Shown here: one piece after another, positions 1 through 8,718 of the stretch
How the letters are laid out: each line of letters starts with the position of its first letter
Position numbering within the stretch: position 1 is the first letter of the stretch
DNA from: Pseudorhodobacter sp. E13
GTDB lineage: Bacteria > Pseudomonadota > Alphaproteobacteria > Rhodobacterales > Rhodobacteraceae
DNA length: 64,000 bases
Assembly: GCF_003991405.1 (NCBI RefSeq)
Contig: NZ_RPEN01000156.1
Coordinates: 62,001 to 126,000, forward strand
Reading direction: 5' to 3'
Program-made: the position numbers and the translations under genes
The notes under the pieces: model-generated
Databases searched by the model: none
Seen by the model: only the letters and a program-made list of their open reading frames with translations
What the model was told of the DNA's origin: nothing

Positions 1-1718
1 TGATCTTCTGGCCTGCCCTTACCGATGTCATGCAGCAGCAAGGCGATATAGATCACCTTGCGGTTCACCCCGGCCTTGAGGATGCTGGACGACAGCGGCA
101 ATTCCTCAATCAACTCGCCGCGTTCGATCTGAGCAAGGGTCGAGATGCATTGGATCGTATGCTCATCCACCGTGTAATGGTGATAAACGTTGAACTGCAT
201 CATCGCCACGATGGCCTCAAACTCGGGGATGATGGCCGACAGCACGCCCAGCTCATTCATCCGGCGCAGGGCGCGTTCGGGGTTGCCGTGTTTCAGCAGC
301 AGGTCGTGAAAAATCCGCAGGGTTTCGCGGTCGGTGCGCAGGTCGTCGTCGATCAGATGCAGGTTCGCGGCAATGGCGCGCATAGCAACAGGATGGATCA
401 GATACCCCGTCCGAAGCGCCTCTTCAAAGATGCGCAGCAGGTTCAGGGGCTCGGCCTCAAGGTCCGACCCCGTGCCAAAGACGATGCGTCCTTGTTCCAG
501 CGCAAATCCGTGTTTCAGCTTTTTGCGGCGGCGGAAAAAGCCGATCAGCGCAGGTTCGGATTTCGCGTGCCGCGCCTCTAGCTGGGTCAGGAAGATGCGG
601 GTCAATTCGCCCACGCGGGTGGCGTGGCGAAAGTAATCCTGCATGAAATGTTCAACCGCGCGCCGACCGCCTGCATCGACATAGCCCATGCGCGCGGCCA
701 CCTCGACTTGCAGATCAAAGGTCAACTGATCCATCGCGCGACCCGTGATGTAATGCAGATGGCAGCGCACATCCCACAGGAAATTCTCGGCCACGGCAAA
801 GATGTCATATTCATCCTGCGTCAGCAGACCCGCCTCCACCAGACCCGAGGCGGATTGCACCTCATGCAGGTATTTGCCGATCCAATAGAGCGTTTGCAGA
901 TCGCGCAGCCCGCCTTTGCCCTCTTTGACATTGGGTTCCAGAACATAGCGCTGGCCGCCTTGGCGTTTGTGGCGTTCCTCGCGTTCGGCCAGTTTGGCCT
1001 CGATAAATTCCGGCCCGGTCTTGCGGAACAGTTCCGCCCAAAGCCGGGTGCGCAGATCGCGGGCAAGCGATTCTTCGCCCGCCAGAAAGCGGCGTTCCAG
1101 CAATGCGGTGCGGATGGTGATATCTTCGCGCGCAAGGCGGATGCAATCGCGCACGGTGCGGGTGGCATGGCCGACTTTCAGCTTCAAATCCCACAGCATG
1201 TAAAGCATGGATTCGATGACAGATTCGGCCCAGGGCGTGACTTTGTAAGGGGTCAGGAACAGCAGGTCGACATCGGAATGCGGCGCCATCTCGGCGCGGC
1301 CATAACCCCCCACGGCGACCACGGCGATACGTTCGGATTCTGTGGGGTTCGGCAGCGGATGCAGGTCTGTCATGGCGACTTGCAGGGCGATGCTGACAAG
1401 TCGGTCCGTCAACCACGCATTCGCACGGATCAGCCCGCGTGCATCCCGTGGCTTGTCGCGAAACGCGTTTTCCAGCACGGTGTTGGCCGCTGCTCGCGCC
1501 TTTGCCAGATGCTGCACGACGATACTGCGCGCCGCGCGTCCATCAAGCGAGGGTGCCGCCGCAATATCCGCGCGGATCTGCGCCAGCACCGCATCGGGGT
1601 CGATGATCTTGCCCGGAGGGGCCAAAAGCTCGGCAAAGGTCAGGTGTGGCAGGCTTGGAAAGGGGATACCCGCCGATGGTCCGGCGGGTATGGCTTGGGC
1701 CGCTTTGGTGCGGGGCAT
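1..1718 (-). CDS. glnD: [Protein-PII] uridylyltransferase / uridylyl-removing enzyme, 3' end cut by window edge
   Basis: GlnD is the bifunctional sensor of glutamine. It uridylylates and deuridylylates PII proteins and so sets nitrogen assimilation. About 572 residues are visible, against a usual length of about 900, so the end of the HD domain and the C-terminal ACT domains lie outside the window. The frame shows the nucleotidyltransferase signature VGGYGRAEMAPHSDVDLLFL and, at the left edge, the HD-domain motif LLLHDIGKG. The chosen start is the ATG at 1718. The next gene leftward-reading, the LpoA-like gene, ends 36 bases upstream, so the two may be cotranscribed. Identification is firm because both catalytic signatures are present. 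Confidence 0.93.
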   Translation of the reverse strand, partial: MPRTKAAQAIPAGPSAGIPFPSLPHLTFAELLAPPGKIIDPDAVLAQIRADIAAAPSLDGRAARSIVVQHLAKARAAANTVLENAFRDKPRDARGLIRANAWLTDRLVSIALQVAMTDLHPLPNPTESERIAVVAVGGYGRAEMAPHSDVDLLFLTPYKVTPWAESVIESMLYMLWDLKLKVGHATRTVRDCIRLAREDITIRTALLERRFLAGEESLARDLRTRLWAELFRKTGPEFIEAKLAEREERHKRQGGQRYVLEPNVKEGKGGLRDLQTLYWIGKYLHEVQSASGLVEAGLLTQDEYDIFAVAENFLWDVRCHLHYITGRAMDQLTFDLQVEVAARMGYVDAGGRRAVEHFMQDYFRHATRVGELTRIFLTQLEARHAKSEPALIGFFRRRKKLKHGFALEQGRIVFGTGSDLEAEPLNLLRIFEEALRTGYLIHPVAMRAIAANLHLIDDDLRTDRETLRIFHDLLLKHGNPERALRRMNELGVLSAIIPEFEAIVAMMQFNVYHHYTVDEHTIQCISTLAQIERGELIEELPLSSSILKAGVNRKVIYIALLLHDIGKGRPED

Positions 1719-1754
1719 AGGGCGTATCCGTCTGGAAAGGAGGGCAGGGCCGGA

Positions 1755-2930
1755 TCAGAACCCGGCACCGCCAAAGCTGCGCGGAGCAGCGTCGATGATG
1801 ACCACCTGATTGTTGCGGATTTGCGCCACGGCAAGCCCGCGCTCATTGGTGCCATCGCCACGCAGACGGAAGATACCATTCACCCCGACAAAGCCAGACC
1901 CTTGGGTCAGGGCTTGGGTGGTCAATGCGCCCGCATTGCCGCGTTTGACCAAGGCACCGATGGCCGCGATTCCATCATAGGCAAGCCCGGAAATCGGGTG
2001 CGGCGCCTCACCAAAGGCGGCCTGATAGCGCGATTGATATTGCTGATACAGCGCCGGGTCCGGCATCGCAAACCAGCCCCCCTGCACGCCCGGCAAGGCC
2101 AGTGTCGCGGCGGGGATATCCCAGCGGGTCAGGCCGATGAATTGCGCGACCGAGGGGTCAACGCGGTTGTCGCGCAGCATCTGGGTCAGCAAGGGCAGGG
2201 CCCCTGCGGTATCTGCGGTCATAAAGACAGCATCCGCGCCGGAACTGCGCACCTGCGCCGCGATTTCGGGGGCCGCCTGCACGATCCCGTTTTGCGAAAA
2301 CTCGTAACCTACACGCGCCACGACCGAAGCCCCGGCATTGCCGACGCCACGCTCAATCGCAAGGCGGCCAATCTCGCCTGCCGGGGTTCGGTCATTCACG
2401 ACCATGATCTTGCGCTTGCCCTGCTTGGCCGCGAAAGAGGCCAGACGGTTTGCGGTGTTCTGAAAGGTTGGCCCCAGAACAAAGACGTTGCCACCCGCAA
2501 TGTCGGTATTGTTGGAAAAGGACAGCACGTTGACACCGCGCGCGGCCACTGCAACCCCTGCCGCATTGGCGTTTTGCGCGAAGACCGGACCCAGAATGAT
2601 CTTGGCCCCTTCATCCACCGCTTTGATCGCCGCCGCTTGTGCGCCCGCAGGCTTGCCTTGCGTGCTATAGACCCGCAAATCAATCTTCACATTACCCAGA
2701 TCGGCAATCGCCAGTTTCGCCGCATTCTCCAGTGAGCGCGCCAGAACATCATCGCCCGCCGAACCCGAACCGCTGGGCACCAGCAAGGCCACCGGCACCG
2801 GGGCCGAGGTATCAATCTTGGGCCCCGCCCCGCCGACGGGCACAGGCTGACAGGCGGCAAGGGCCATAGCGGCGGTAAGTGCGGCCACGCGAGTCAGTGA
2901 CTTGCGGGCAGATTTGAAAAACGACAACAT
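1755..2930 (-). CDS. LpoA-like lipoprotein (penicillin-binding protein activator family)
   Basis: This 391-residue protein has a lipoprotein signal peptide with lipobox LAAC, predicting acylation at Cys27. The rest looks like one type I periplasmic-binding fold (for example GPVFAQNANAAGVAVAARG and a GLAYDGIAAIGALV segment near the end). In enterobacteria the corresponding gene (yraM/lpoA) activates PBP1A from the outer membrane and sits between rsmI and yraN. Here it is divergent from rsmI-yraN, the same neighbourhood. The N-terminal TPR domain of E. coli LpoA is absent, which is usual for alphaproteobacterial members. A role in peptidoglycan synthesis is inferred from family and context only. 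Confidence 0.8.
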   Translation of the reverse strand: MLSFFKSARKSLTRVAALTAAMALAACQPVPVGGAGPKIDTSAPVPVALLVPSGSGSAGDDVLARSLENAAKLAIADLGNVKIDLRVYSTQGKPAGAQAAAIKAVDEGAKIILGPVFAQNANAAGVAVAARGVNVLSFSNNTDIAGGNVFVLGPTFQNTANRLASFAAKQGKRKIMVVNDRTPAGEIGRLAIERGVGNAGASVVARVGYEFSQNGIVQAAPEIAAQVRSSGADAVFMTADTAGALPLLTQMLRDNRVDPSVAQFIGLTRWDIPAATLALPGVQGGWFAMPDPALYQQYQSRYQAAFGEAPHPISGLAYDGIAAIGALVKRGNAGALTTQALTQGSGFVGVNGIFRLRGDGTNERGLAVAQIRNNQVVIIDAAPRSFGGAGF

Positions 2931-3011
2931 GCGGGTCCCTCATTCCGGTGTACAGCAGACGGGTTAACCCTATGCGGTTCGGCGGGTGAAGTAAACTTTG
3001 GAAGGGGCTTT

Positions 3012-3935
3012 ATGATGCAGTCTGACAGCACGGAACCGCAAGAGGCGGGAAAGCCCGGCAGCGCCTTCCGCCCCGACCCCCGCCCACTGGCACCGGGGCT
3101 TTATTTCGTCTCGACGCCAATCGGCGCCGCACGCGATATCACCTTGCGCGGATTGGATATTCTGGCGAAAGCCGATGTGCTGGCCGCCGAAGACACCCGG
3201 ACGCTGAAACATCTGATGGAAATTCATGGCGTTGCGCTGGGCGATCGGCATGTCTTTGCCTATCACGACCATAATGGTGAGGCGATGCGGCCCAAATTGT
3301 TGCGCGCCTTGGCCGAAGGCAAATCCGTGGCCTATGCCTCTGAGGCGGGAACGCCGCTGATCGCAGACCCCGGCTTTCAACTGGGGCGCGCGGCGATTGC
3401 CGAAGGGCTTACGGTGCTTGCCGCCCCCGGTGCCTCGGCGGTTTTGGCCGCGCTGACGGTGTCGGGCCTGCCCAGCGACCGGTTCTTGTTTGCAGGTTTT
3501 TTGCCGACACAAGCCGGCGCGCGCGCAAAAACGCTGAATGATCTGGGGCAGGTGCCCGCAACGCTGGTATTTTACGAATCACCCAAACGTATTCACCGAA
3601 CATTAATGGATATGGTGGACATTTGGGGAGAGACGCGAGAGGCGGCGGTGTGCCGGGAATTGACCAAACGCTTTGAAGAAGTGACGCGCGGCGCTTTGGC
3701 AGAGGTTGCGCAGCAGTTTGAAGGCCGTGCGGTCAAAGGCGAGATTGTGTTGCTGGTGGGCCGTGGTGGCGATGAGGTGCCGGATGAGGGCCGGATTGAT
3801 GAGGCATTGCGGCAAGCGTTGGATACGCAATCGGTAAAGGATGCAGCGGCTCAGGTAGCGCAGGCGTTCAACCTGCCAAAGCGCGATATGTATCAGCGCG
3901 CTTTGGCCCTGACACAAAAAGAGGGTGGTGCATGA
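3012..3935 (+). CDS. rsmI: 16S rRNA (cytidine(1402)-2'-O)-methyltransferase
   Basis: RsmI methylates the 2'-O of C1402 in the decoding centre of 16S rRNA, using SAM. The 307-residue protein has the tetrapyrrole-methylase fold: LYFVSTPIGAARDITLRGLDIL about residues 30-51, AEDTRTLKHL about 60-70, and the signature SEAGTPLIADPG about 114-125. Family members usually have SDAGTP, so an Asp-to-Glu change is visible in that loop. Two ATG codons in tandem open the frame behind a GGAAGGGG ribosome site. The gene overlaps yraN by 4 bases and is divergent from the LpoA-like gene, sharing an 81-base intergenic region. Confidence 0.95.
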   Translation: MMQSDSTEPQEAGKPGSAFRPDPRPLAPGLYFVSTPIGAARDITLRGLDILAKADVLAAEDTRTLKHLMEIHGVALGDRHVFAYHDHNGEAMRPKLLRALAEGKSVAYASEAGTPLIADPGFQLGRAAIAEGLTVLAAPGASAVLAALTVSGLPSDRFLFAGFLPTQAGARAKTLNDLGQVPATLVFYESPKRIHRTLMDMVDIWGETREAAVCRELTKRFEEVTRGALAEVAQQFEGRAVKGEIVLLVGRGGDEVPDEGRIDEALRQALDTQSVKDAAAQVAQAFNLPKRDMYQRALALTQKEGGA

Positions 3936-4285
3936 CGGGTTTGGTTTCTTATCGGGCAGGGCTGGCGGCAGAAGATGCCGTTGCGCGTCATTATTCCGAC
4001 GCAGGGCAGGTTTTGGCCGCCTCGCGTTGGCGTGGCAGCTCTGGTGAAATTGATCTGGTGTTGCGCGAAGGTGCCAGCGTGATCTTTGTTGAGGTCAAGA
4101 AAGCCGCAACCCATGCCGAGGCGGCCCTGCGCGTGACTTCGCGGCAAATGGCGCGGATTTATGCGGCGGCCTCTGAATTTCTGGCCGGGGAGCCGAATGG
4201 CCAGAACACTGAAAGCCGCTTCGATGTCGCGCTGGTCGATTCCTATGGTCGCATCGAAGTGTTGGAGAATGCCTTTGCGGGCTAG
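3932..4285 (+). CDS. YraN family (UPF0102) endonuclease-like protein
   Basis: This 117-residue protein has the UPF0102 pattern: an N-terminal [13 protein letters not shown] helix, then [26 protein letters not shown], the Asp-Glu-x-Lys core of a restriction-endonuclease-like fold (GEIDLV...FVEVKK). The biochemical role is not established; members bind or cut nucleic acid in some reports. Its start overlaps the rsmI stop (ATGA), indicating translational coupling. The rsmI-yraN pairing is widely conserved. Confidence 0.88.
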   Translation: MTGLVSYRAGLAAEDAVARHYSDAGQVLAASRWRGSSGEIDLVLREGASVIFVEVKKAATHAEAALRVTSRQMARIYAAASEFLAGEPNGQNTESRFDVALVDSYGRIEVLENAFAG

Positions 4286-4359
4286 ACGAAACAATTGATC
4301 CTGCATTGCAAGGGCAGGCTGCATGCGGCAAGAAAGGGCATCAGACAAAGGGATGCGCG

Positions 4360-5301
4360 ATGAGCCTGAAAGTTGCCTTGCAGATGGACCCGATCGGGAC
4401 TGTCAATATCGATGCCGATAGCACGTTTCGGATTGCGCTGGAGGCGCAGTCGCGGGGGCATTCGCTGTTCTTTTACACGCCGGACAAGCTGGCCTATCGC
4501 GAGGGCCGTGTGGTCGCGCGCGGTTTTCCCATTGAGCTGCGCCGTGAGAAGGGCAATCACGTTTCTTATGGCGATGAGGTCGAAGTCGATCTGGCCGATT
4601 TCGATGTCGTCTGGCTGCGACAGGACCCGCCTTTCGACATGGGTTATATCACCACGACGCATTTGTTGGATATGATTCACCCCAAGACTTTGGTGGTCAA
4701 TGATCCGTTCTGGGTGCGCAATTTTCCCGAAAAGCTGTTGGTTTTGCGCTTCTCTGATCTGACACCGCCCACGCTGATCGCGCGCGATCTGGCGACGATC
4801 CGGGCCTTCAAGGCAGAGCATGGGGATATCATCCTCAAGCCGCTGTATGGCAATGGTGGTGCGGGGGTGTTCCGGCTTGGGCCAGATGACCGAAACCTGT
4901 CCTCCCTGCATGAGCTGTTTTCCGGCATCAACCGGGAGCCTTTGATCGCGCAAAAGTTTCTGCCTGCGGTGTCCAAGGGGGACAAGCGGGTGATTCTGGT
5001 CAATGGGGAGCCTGTCGGTGCCATCAACCGCGTGCCGCAGCCGGGGGAAACCCGGTCCAACATGCATGTCGGTGGCCGGGCCGAGAAGGTGGAGCTGACG
5101 CCGCGTGACCGTGAAATCTGCGCCCGCATTGGCCCGACCTTGCGTGACAATGGTCAGATTTTCGTCGGCATCGACGTGATCGGCGACTGGCTGACCGAGA
5201 TCAACGTCACTTCGCCCACCGGGATACAGGAGTTGGAGCGGTTTGACGGCACCAATACCGCTGCCAAAATCTGGGAGGTGATTGAGGCAAAGCGGGCCTG
5301 A
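4360..5301 (+). CDS. gshB: Glutathione synthase
   Basis: GshB is an ATP-grasp ligase joining gamma-glutamylcysteine and glycine. The start is the ATG at 4360, giving [18 protein letters not shown], which aligns with known GshB N-termini and follows an AAAGGGA ribosome site. A longer in-frame TTG reading from 4306 has no homologous extension. The 313 residues include [17 protein letters not shown] about 80-96, [13 protein letters not shown] about 162-174 and the ATP-grasp metal site [11 protein letters not shown] near the C-terminus. The stop codon overlaps the start of the esterase gene (TGATG). Confidence 0.95.
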   Translation: MSLKVALQMDPIGTVNIDADSTFRIALEAQSRGHSLFFYTPDKLAYREGRVVARGFPIELRREKGNHVSYGDEVEVDLADFDVVWLRQDPPFDMGYITTTHLLDMIHPKTLVVNDPFWVRNFPEKLLVLRFSDLTPPTLIARDLATIRAFKAEHGDIILKPLYGNGGAGVFRLGPDDRNLSSLHELFSGINREPLIAQKFLPAVSKGDKRVILVNGEPVGAINRVPQPGETRSNMHVGGRAEKVELTPRDREICARIGPTLRDNGQIFVGIDVIGDWLTEINVTSPTGIQELERFDGTNTAAKIWEVIEAKRA

Positions 5302-6182
5302 TGCGGCTGCGTCTGCTTTGCCTGTTGCTGCGCGCTTTTGCAAAGCCTGCGTTGCGGCGCACACCAACCCCTGCCAGCGCGCGGGCGCAGTTTGCACGCG
5401 GCGCGCGCCTGTTCCGCGCCCCGCCGTTTCTGTTGCATCTGCCCGGCCATGCGTCGCTGCCTTTGGATCAGATTTCCGTGGGGCGGGTGCGGCCGGATGC
5501 GGTGATCCTGTATTTCCACGGCGGCGCTTATCTGGCGGGCAGCCCGGCGACTCATGCCGCCATGCTGGGCCGATTGTCAAAACTGACAGGGCTGCGGGTG
5601 ATCGCGCCAGACTATCGTCTGGCCCCTGAACACCCCGCACCTGCCGCGTTTGAAGACGCGCAAGCGGCGTTTCAAGCCTTGCTGGATCAAGGTTATTCCC
5701 CGCATCAGATCGTGTTCGGCGGCGACAGTGCGGGGGGCGGTTTGGCTTTGGCGCTGTTGGCTGATCTTTGTGCGCGGGGGCAGCGGCCCGCAGCCTTGTT
5801 TGCCTTCTCCCCTTGGACCGATCTGGCCATGACCGGGGAAAGCCTGCGCAGCAACGCCCGCGCCGACCCTTTGCTGCCCGTTGCCCGGATTGAGGAGGCA
5901 ATCGGCTTTGTTTTGGGCGAGCTTTCCCCGCAAGATCCCAGACTCTCGCCGCTCTATGCGGCGTTTCCAGACCCGCCGCCCGTGCTGATCCATGTCGGCA
6001 CAACCGAAATTTTGCGCGATGACAGCCGCCGGATGGTCGCGCATCTGCGGGCCTCGGGCTGTGCGGTCACGTTGAAGGAATGGCGTGGGGCGCCGCATGT
6101 CTGGCAGATTTTTGACGGCTATATCCCCGAGGCGCGTGCGTCCCTGCGCGAGGTGGCGCAGTTCACGCTTCGGCAGCTTTAG
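5301..6182 (+). CDS. Alpha/beta hydrolase, hormone-sensitive-lipase type esterase
   Basis: The protein of 293 residues carries the HSL/family IV esterase hallmarks: the oxyanion motif HGGAY about residues 74-78, the nucleophile elbow GDSAGG about 142-147, an acidic residue in EILRDDSRRM and the catalytic His in APHVWQIF. The substrate cannot be read from sequence; short-chain acyl esters are usual. The start codon overlaps the gshB stop, so expression is coupled to glutathione synthase. The stop lies 2 bases from the stop of the convergent comM gene. Confidence 0.88.
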   Translation: MRLRLLCLLLRAFAKPALRRTPTPASARAQFARGARLFRAPPFLLHLPGHASLPLDQISVGRVRPDAVILYFHGGAYLAGSPATHAAMLGRLSKLTGLRVIAPDYRLAPEHPAPAAFEDAQAAFQALLDQGYSPHQIVFGGDSAGGGLALALLADLCARGQRPAALFAFSPWTDLAMTGESLRSNARADPLLPVARIEEAIGFVLGELSPQDPRLSPLYAAFPDPPPVLIHVGTTEILRDDSRRMVAHLRASGCAVTLKEWRGAPHVWQIFDGYIPEARASLREVAQFTLRQL

Positions 6183-6184
6183 CG

Positions 6185-7702
6185 CTATTTTTCACGCGGG
6201 CCAAAAGCCAGCCGGAAGCTGACCGCTTCGGCGACATGCGGGCTGCGCACCTCTGCCGAATGGTCCAGATCGGCGATGGTGCGGGCCACGCGCAACACCC
6301 GGTGATAGCCGCGCGCCGAAAGGCCAAAACGTTCGGCCACGCGTGTCAGCAGCGCCTTGCCATCGGCATCCGGGGTGGCGATCTGTTCCAGTAGCGCGCC
6401 TTCGGCTTCGGCATTCACCCGCACGCCATCTGCCCCCGCAAAGCGCCGGGTTTGGCGCGCGCGGGCATCGGCAACGCGGGCGGCAATGGTGGCAGAGCTT
6501 TCGCCGTTGCTGGGCAGATCAAGGTCGGAATAGGCCACGGGTGGCACCTCGACCCGCAAATCGAACCGGTCCATCAACGGGCCGGAAATGCGGCCAAGGT
6601 AATCCTCGCCACACACAGGGACGCGGGCGCAGGCGCGGGCAGGGTCGGCCAGATAGCCGCATTTGCAGGGGTTCGCCGCCGCAATCAGCAGAAAACGGCA
6701 GGCATAGCGCACATGGGCATTGGCGCGGGCAACCACGACTTCGCCGGTTTCGATGGGCTGTCGCAGGGTTTCCAGCACGGTGCGGGGGAATTCGGGAAAT
6801 TCATCCATGAACAGCACACCGTTATGCGCAAGGCTGATCTGCCCCGGTTTCGCCCCGCGCCCGCCGCCCACAATCGCCGCCATGGAGGCGGTGTGATGGG
6901 GTTCGCAAAACGGGCGCTGACGCGAAATGCCGCCTTCGGACAACAGCCCCGCCAGCGAATGGATCATCGAGGTTTCCAGCGCTTCTGTCGCGGAAAGCGG
7001 CGGCAGGATGCCGGGCAGGCGGGCAGCCAGCATGGATTTGCCCGAGCCTGGAGAGCCGACCATCAGCAAATGATGCCGCCCGGCGGCAGCGATTTCCAAG
7101 GCGCGTTTGGCGCGTTCCTGCCCTTTCACATCTGCCATATCGCGGCCATGGGTTTCGGGCGCAACCTCACCTGCCTCGGCCGGGGTAATCGGGGCTTGGC
7201 CAGTGTAATGGCGCACCACTTCATCCAGCGTGGCGGCCCCCAGCACTTGCGTGGCCCCGACCCAAGCAGCCTCTGCCCCGCAGGCACGGGGGCAGAGCAG
7301 GCTGCGGTCTTCTTCGGCGGCGGCCATGGCGGCGGGCAGCGCACCAATGACAGGCACCAAGCGCCCGTCCAGCGACAACTCCCCCAGCGCCACGGTATTT
7401 TCGACCACATCACGCGGGATGATATCCAGCGCTGCCAGCAGGGCCAGCGCGATCGGCAAATCGAAATGAGAGCCTTCTTTCGGCAGATCGGCGGGCGACA
7501 GGTTCACCGTGATCCGCTTGGACGGCAGTGCGATGGACATGGCGGCCAGCGCTGCGCGCACGCGTTCGCGCGCCTCGGATACCGCTTTGTCGGGCAGGCC
7601 CACGATGCCGAAATGCGGCAGACCGGGCGAGAGGGCGCATTGCACCTCGACCATCCGCGCCTCGATCCCTTCGAAGGCCACCGTATAGGCCCGTGCCACC
7701 AT
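6185..7702 (-). CDS. comM: YifB/ComM family Mg-chelatase-like AAA+ ATPase
   Basis: ComM is a hexameric helicase that promotes branch migration when incoming single-stranded DNA recombines. The 505-residue protein has the full family layout: N-terminal S5-like ChlI domain 1-165 (GLPDKAVSEARERVRAAL), Walker A GSPGSGKS 216-223, Walker B GVLFMDEFPEF about 295-305, and a C-terminal Mg_chelatase domain. Four cysteines (CKCGYLADPARACARVPVC) form the family's typical zinc-like insert. The start is an ATG behind AGGAG. A CtrA-like TTAA box lies 13-27 bases upstream. In Rhodobacter, DNA-uptake genes serve gene transfer agent recipients and are CtrA-controlled, which fits. Confidence 0.93.
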   Translation of the reverse strand: MVARAYTVAFEGIEARMVEVQCALSPGLPHFGIVGLPDKAVSEARERVRAALAAMSIALPSKRITVNLSPADLPKEGSHFDLPIALALLAALDIIPRDVVENTVALGELSLDGRLVPVIGALPAAMAAAEEDRSLLCPRACGAEAAWVGATQVLGAATLDEVVRHYTGQAPITPAEAGEVAPETHGRDMADVKGQERAKRALEIAAAGRHHLLMVGSPGSGKSMLAARLPGILPPLSATEALETSMIHSLAGLLSEGGISRQRPFCEPHHTASMAAIVGGGRGAKPGQISLAHNGVLFMDEFPEFPRTVLETLRQPIETGEVVVARANAHVRYACRFLLIAAANPCKCGYLADPARACARVPVCGEDYLGRISGPLMDRFDLRVEVPPVAYSDLDLPSNGESSATIAARVADARARQTRRFAGADGVRVNAEAEGALLEQIATPDADGKALLTRVAERFGLSARGYHRVLRVARTIADLDHSAEVRSPHVAEAVSFRLAFGPREK

Positions 7703-7714
7703 GCCCCGACTCCT

Positions 7715-7729
7715 GTTAACTTTGGTTAA
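7715..7729 (-). promoter_or_regulatory. CtrA-like box TTAA-N6-TTAAC upstream of comM
   Basis: On the minus strand the bases TTAACCAAAGTTAAC lie 13-27 bases before the comM ATG. The CtrA consensus is TTAA-N7-TTAAC, and N6 variants are known. The site would overlap the transcription start or ribosome-site zone. Regulation by CtrA is inferred from the motif alone. Confidence 0.4.
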
Positions 7730-7767
7730 TCAGTAGCGGGGCAATGGTTTACGAAGGGTAAATGGCT

Positions 7768-8640
7768 TTACGAATTGTAAAGCGCCATGAATTTTGGCCA
7801 GGCTTCGGGGTCGGCCAGGGTTTTGTCGCGGCAAAAGGCGTTGCAAAAGCCCCAGATGCGGCCGCCTGCCTGCATGAAATGGGTGACATCCTTGCCGGAA
7901 TAGGGGCAGGCCGCGTTGACGGATGGGCCGCTTTCCACCGCTTGGGCGGGCAGGGGGGCGGGGCCGGGCCAAGGGCGGGTTGGGTAATCACGCGCATAGA
8001 CGGGTTGATCCGGGCCATCGGCATGGCCCATCGCGCGCCATTGACGGAAGGACGGATGCGCCAGTTGCGCGGCGACAAAACCCGCCAAAACAGGGCTGAC
8101 GGCAAGGTTATAACCCGCAATCCGCGCCGCCACCGGGGCATAGAACGCGTCAGCCGCGCAATAATCGCCGCACAGCCAAGGCCCGGAATGGCCGCAGACC
8201 TTGCGCGCCCAAGCGACCAAGGTTTCCAGCCGCGCGATATCGGCCAGAACCGCAGGCGGTGCGGCGCAATCGCTGTAGCTGACGCGCAGGTTCATGGTGC
8301 AATGATCGCGCAGCGCCACGAAGCCTGTGTGCATTTCGGCCACCAGCGCGCGGGCCACGGCGCGGGCTTTGGCGTCACGCGGCCAATGGCCCGCCTCGGG
8401 GTGGCGGCTGGCAAGTTCCTCGGCAATGGCGATGGTGTCGGGCACCACCTGCCCATCCTCCAGCTTCATCGCAGGCACGGTGCGGGCGGGCACGAATTCG
8501 GCCAGCAGGGCGGGGAAAGCATCGGTATACATCTGCGCCCGCTGGGTTTTGACCGGCAAGCCAAAGGCATCAAACAACAGCCAGCCGCGCAGGCTCCAAC
8601 TGGAATAGGCGCGATCTCCGATGGCGAGGGTATAGCTCAT
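7768..8640 (-). CDS. Glutathione S-transferase family protein with C-terminal Cys/His tail
   Basis: Residues 1-80 form a thioredoxin-like GST N-domain (AYSSWSLRGWLLFDAFGLPV, ARTVPAMKLEDGQVVPDTIAIAEEL) and about 90-215 the helical C-domain. The 290-residue length exceeds a typical GST by about 60. The extra tail begins at Cys245 (CPYSGKDVTHFM) and continues to GFCNAFCRDKT, placing Cys245, His254, Cys266 and Cys270 as a possible metal site resembling YHS/TRASH-type domains. I believe similar tailed GSTs occur in other Rhodobacterales. The substrate is unknown. An inverted repeat (GCTTTAC...GTAAAGC, 7765-7783) overlaps the stop codon and may act as a weak terminator. Confidence 0.82.
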   Translation of the reverse strand: MSYTLAIGDRAYSSWSLRGWLLFDAFGLPVKTQRAQMYTDAFPALLAEFVPARTVPAMKLEDGQVVPDTIAIAEELASRHPEAGHWPRDAKARAVARALVAEMHTGFVALRDHCTMNLRVSYSDCAAPPAVLADIARLETLVAWARKVCGHSGPWLCGDYCAADAFYAPVAARIAGYNLAVSPVLAGFVAAQLAHPSFRQWRAMGHADGPDQPVYARDYPTRPWPGPAPLPAQAVESGPSVNAACPYSGKDVTHFMQAGGRIWGFCNAFCRDKTLADPEAWPKFMALYNS

Positions 8641-8718
8641 GTCACTCTCCGTTATATGTGCCCACAGGCTTAGGCCGCGCAGGGCCGAAAGAAAAACGCC
8701 GCTTTGTGCGCGGGTCCA

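Noticed and set aside
624-2735. A 703-codon plus-strand open frame opposite glnD and the LpoA-like gene
   Set aside because: It is the mirror of two well-identified minus-strand genes, has no recognisable domain, and arises from the high-GC third positions.
4282-6003. A 573-codon minus-strand open frame opposite gshB and the esterase
   Set aside because: Both plus-strand genes are unambiguous by catalytic motifs, and the antisense translation is low-complexity Arg/Pro/Gln.
7748-7783. Direct repeats TTTACGAA and the inverted repeat GCTTTAC/GTAAAGC between comM and the GST gene considered as a regulatory array
   Set aside because: The inverted repeat spans the GST stop codon and is best read as a weak terminator. 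Two copies of an 8-mer are not enough for an array.
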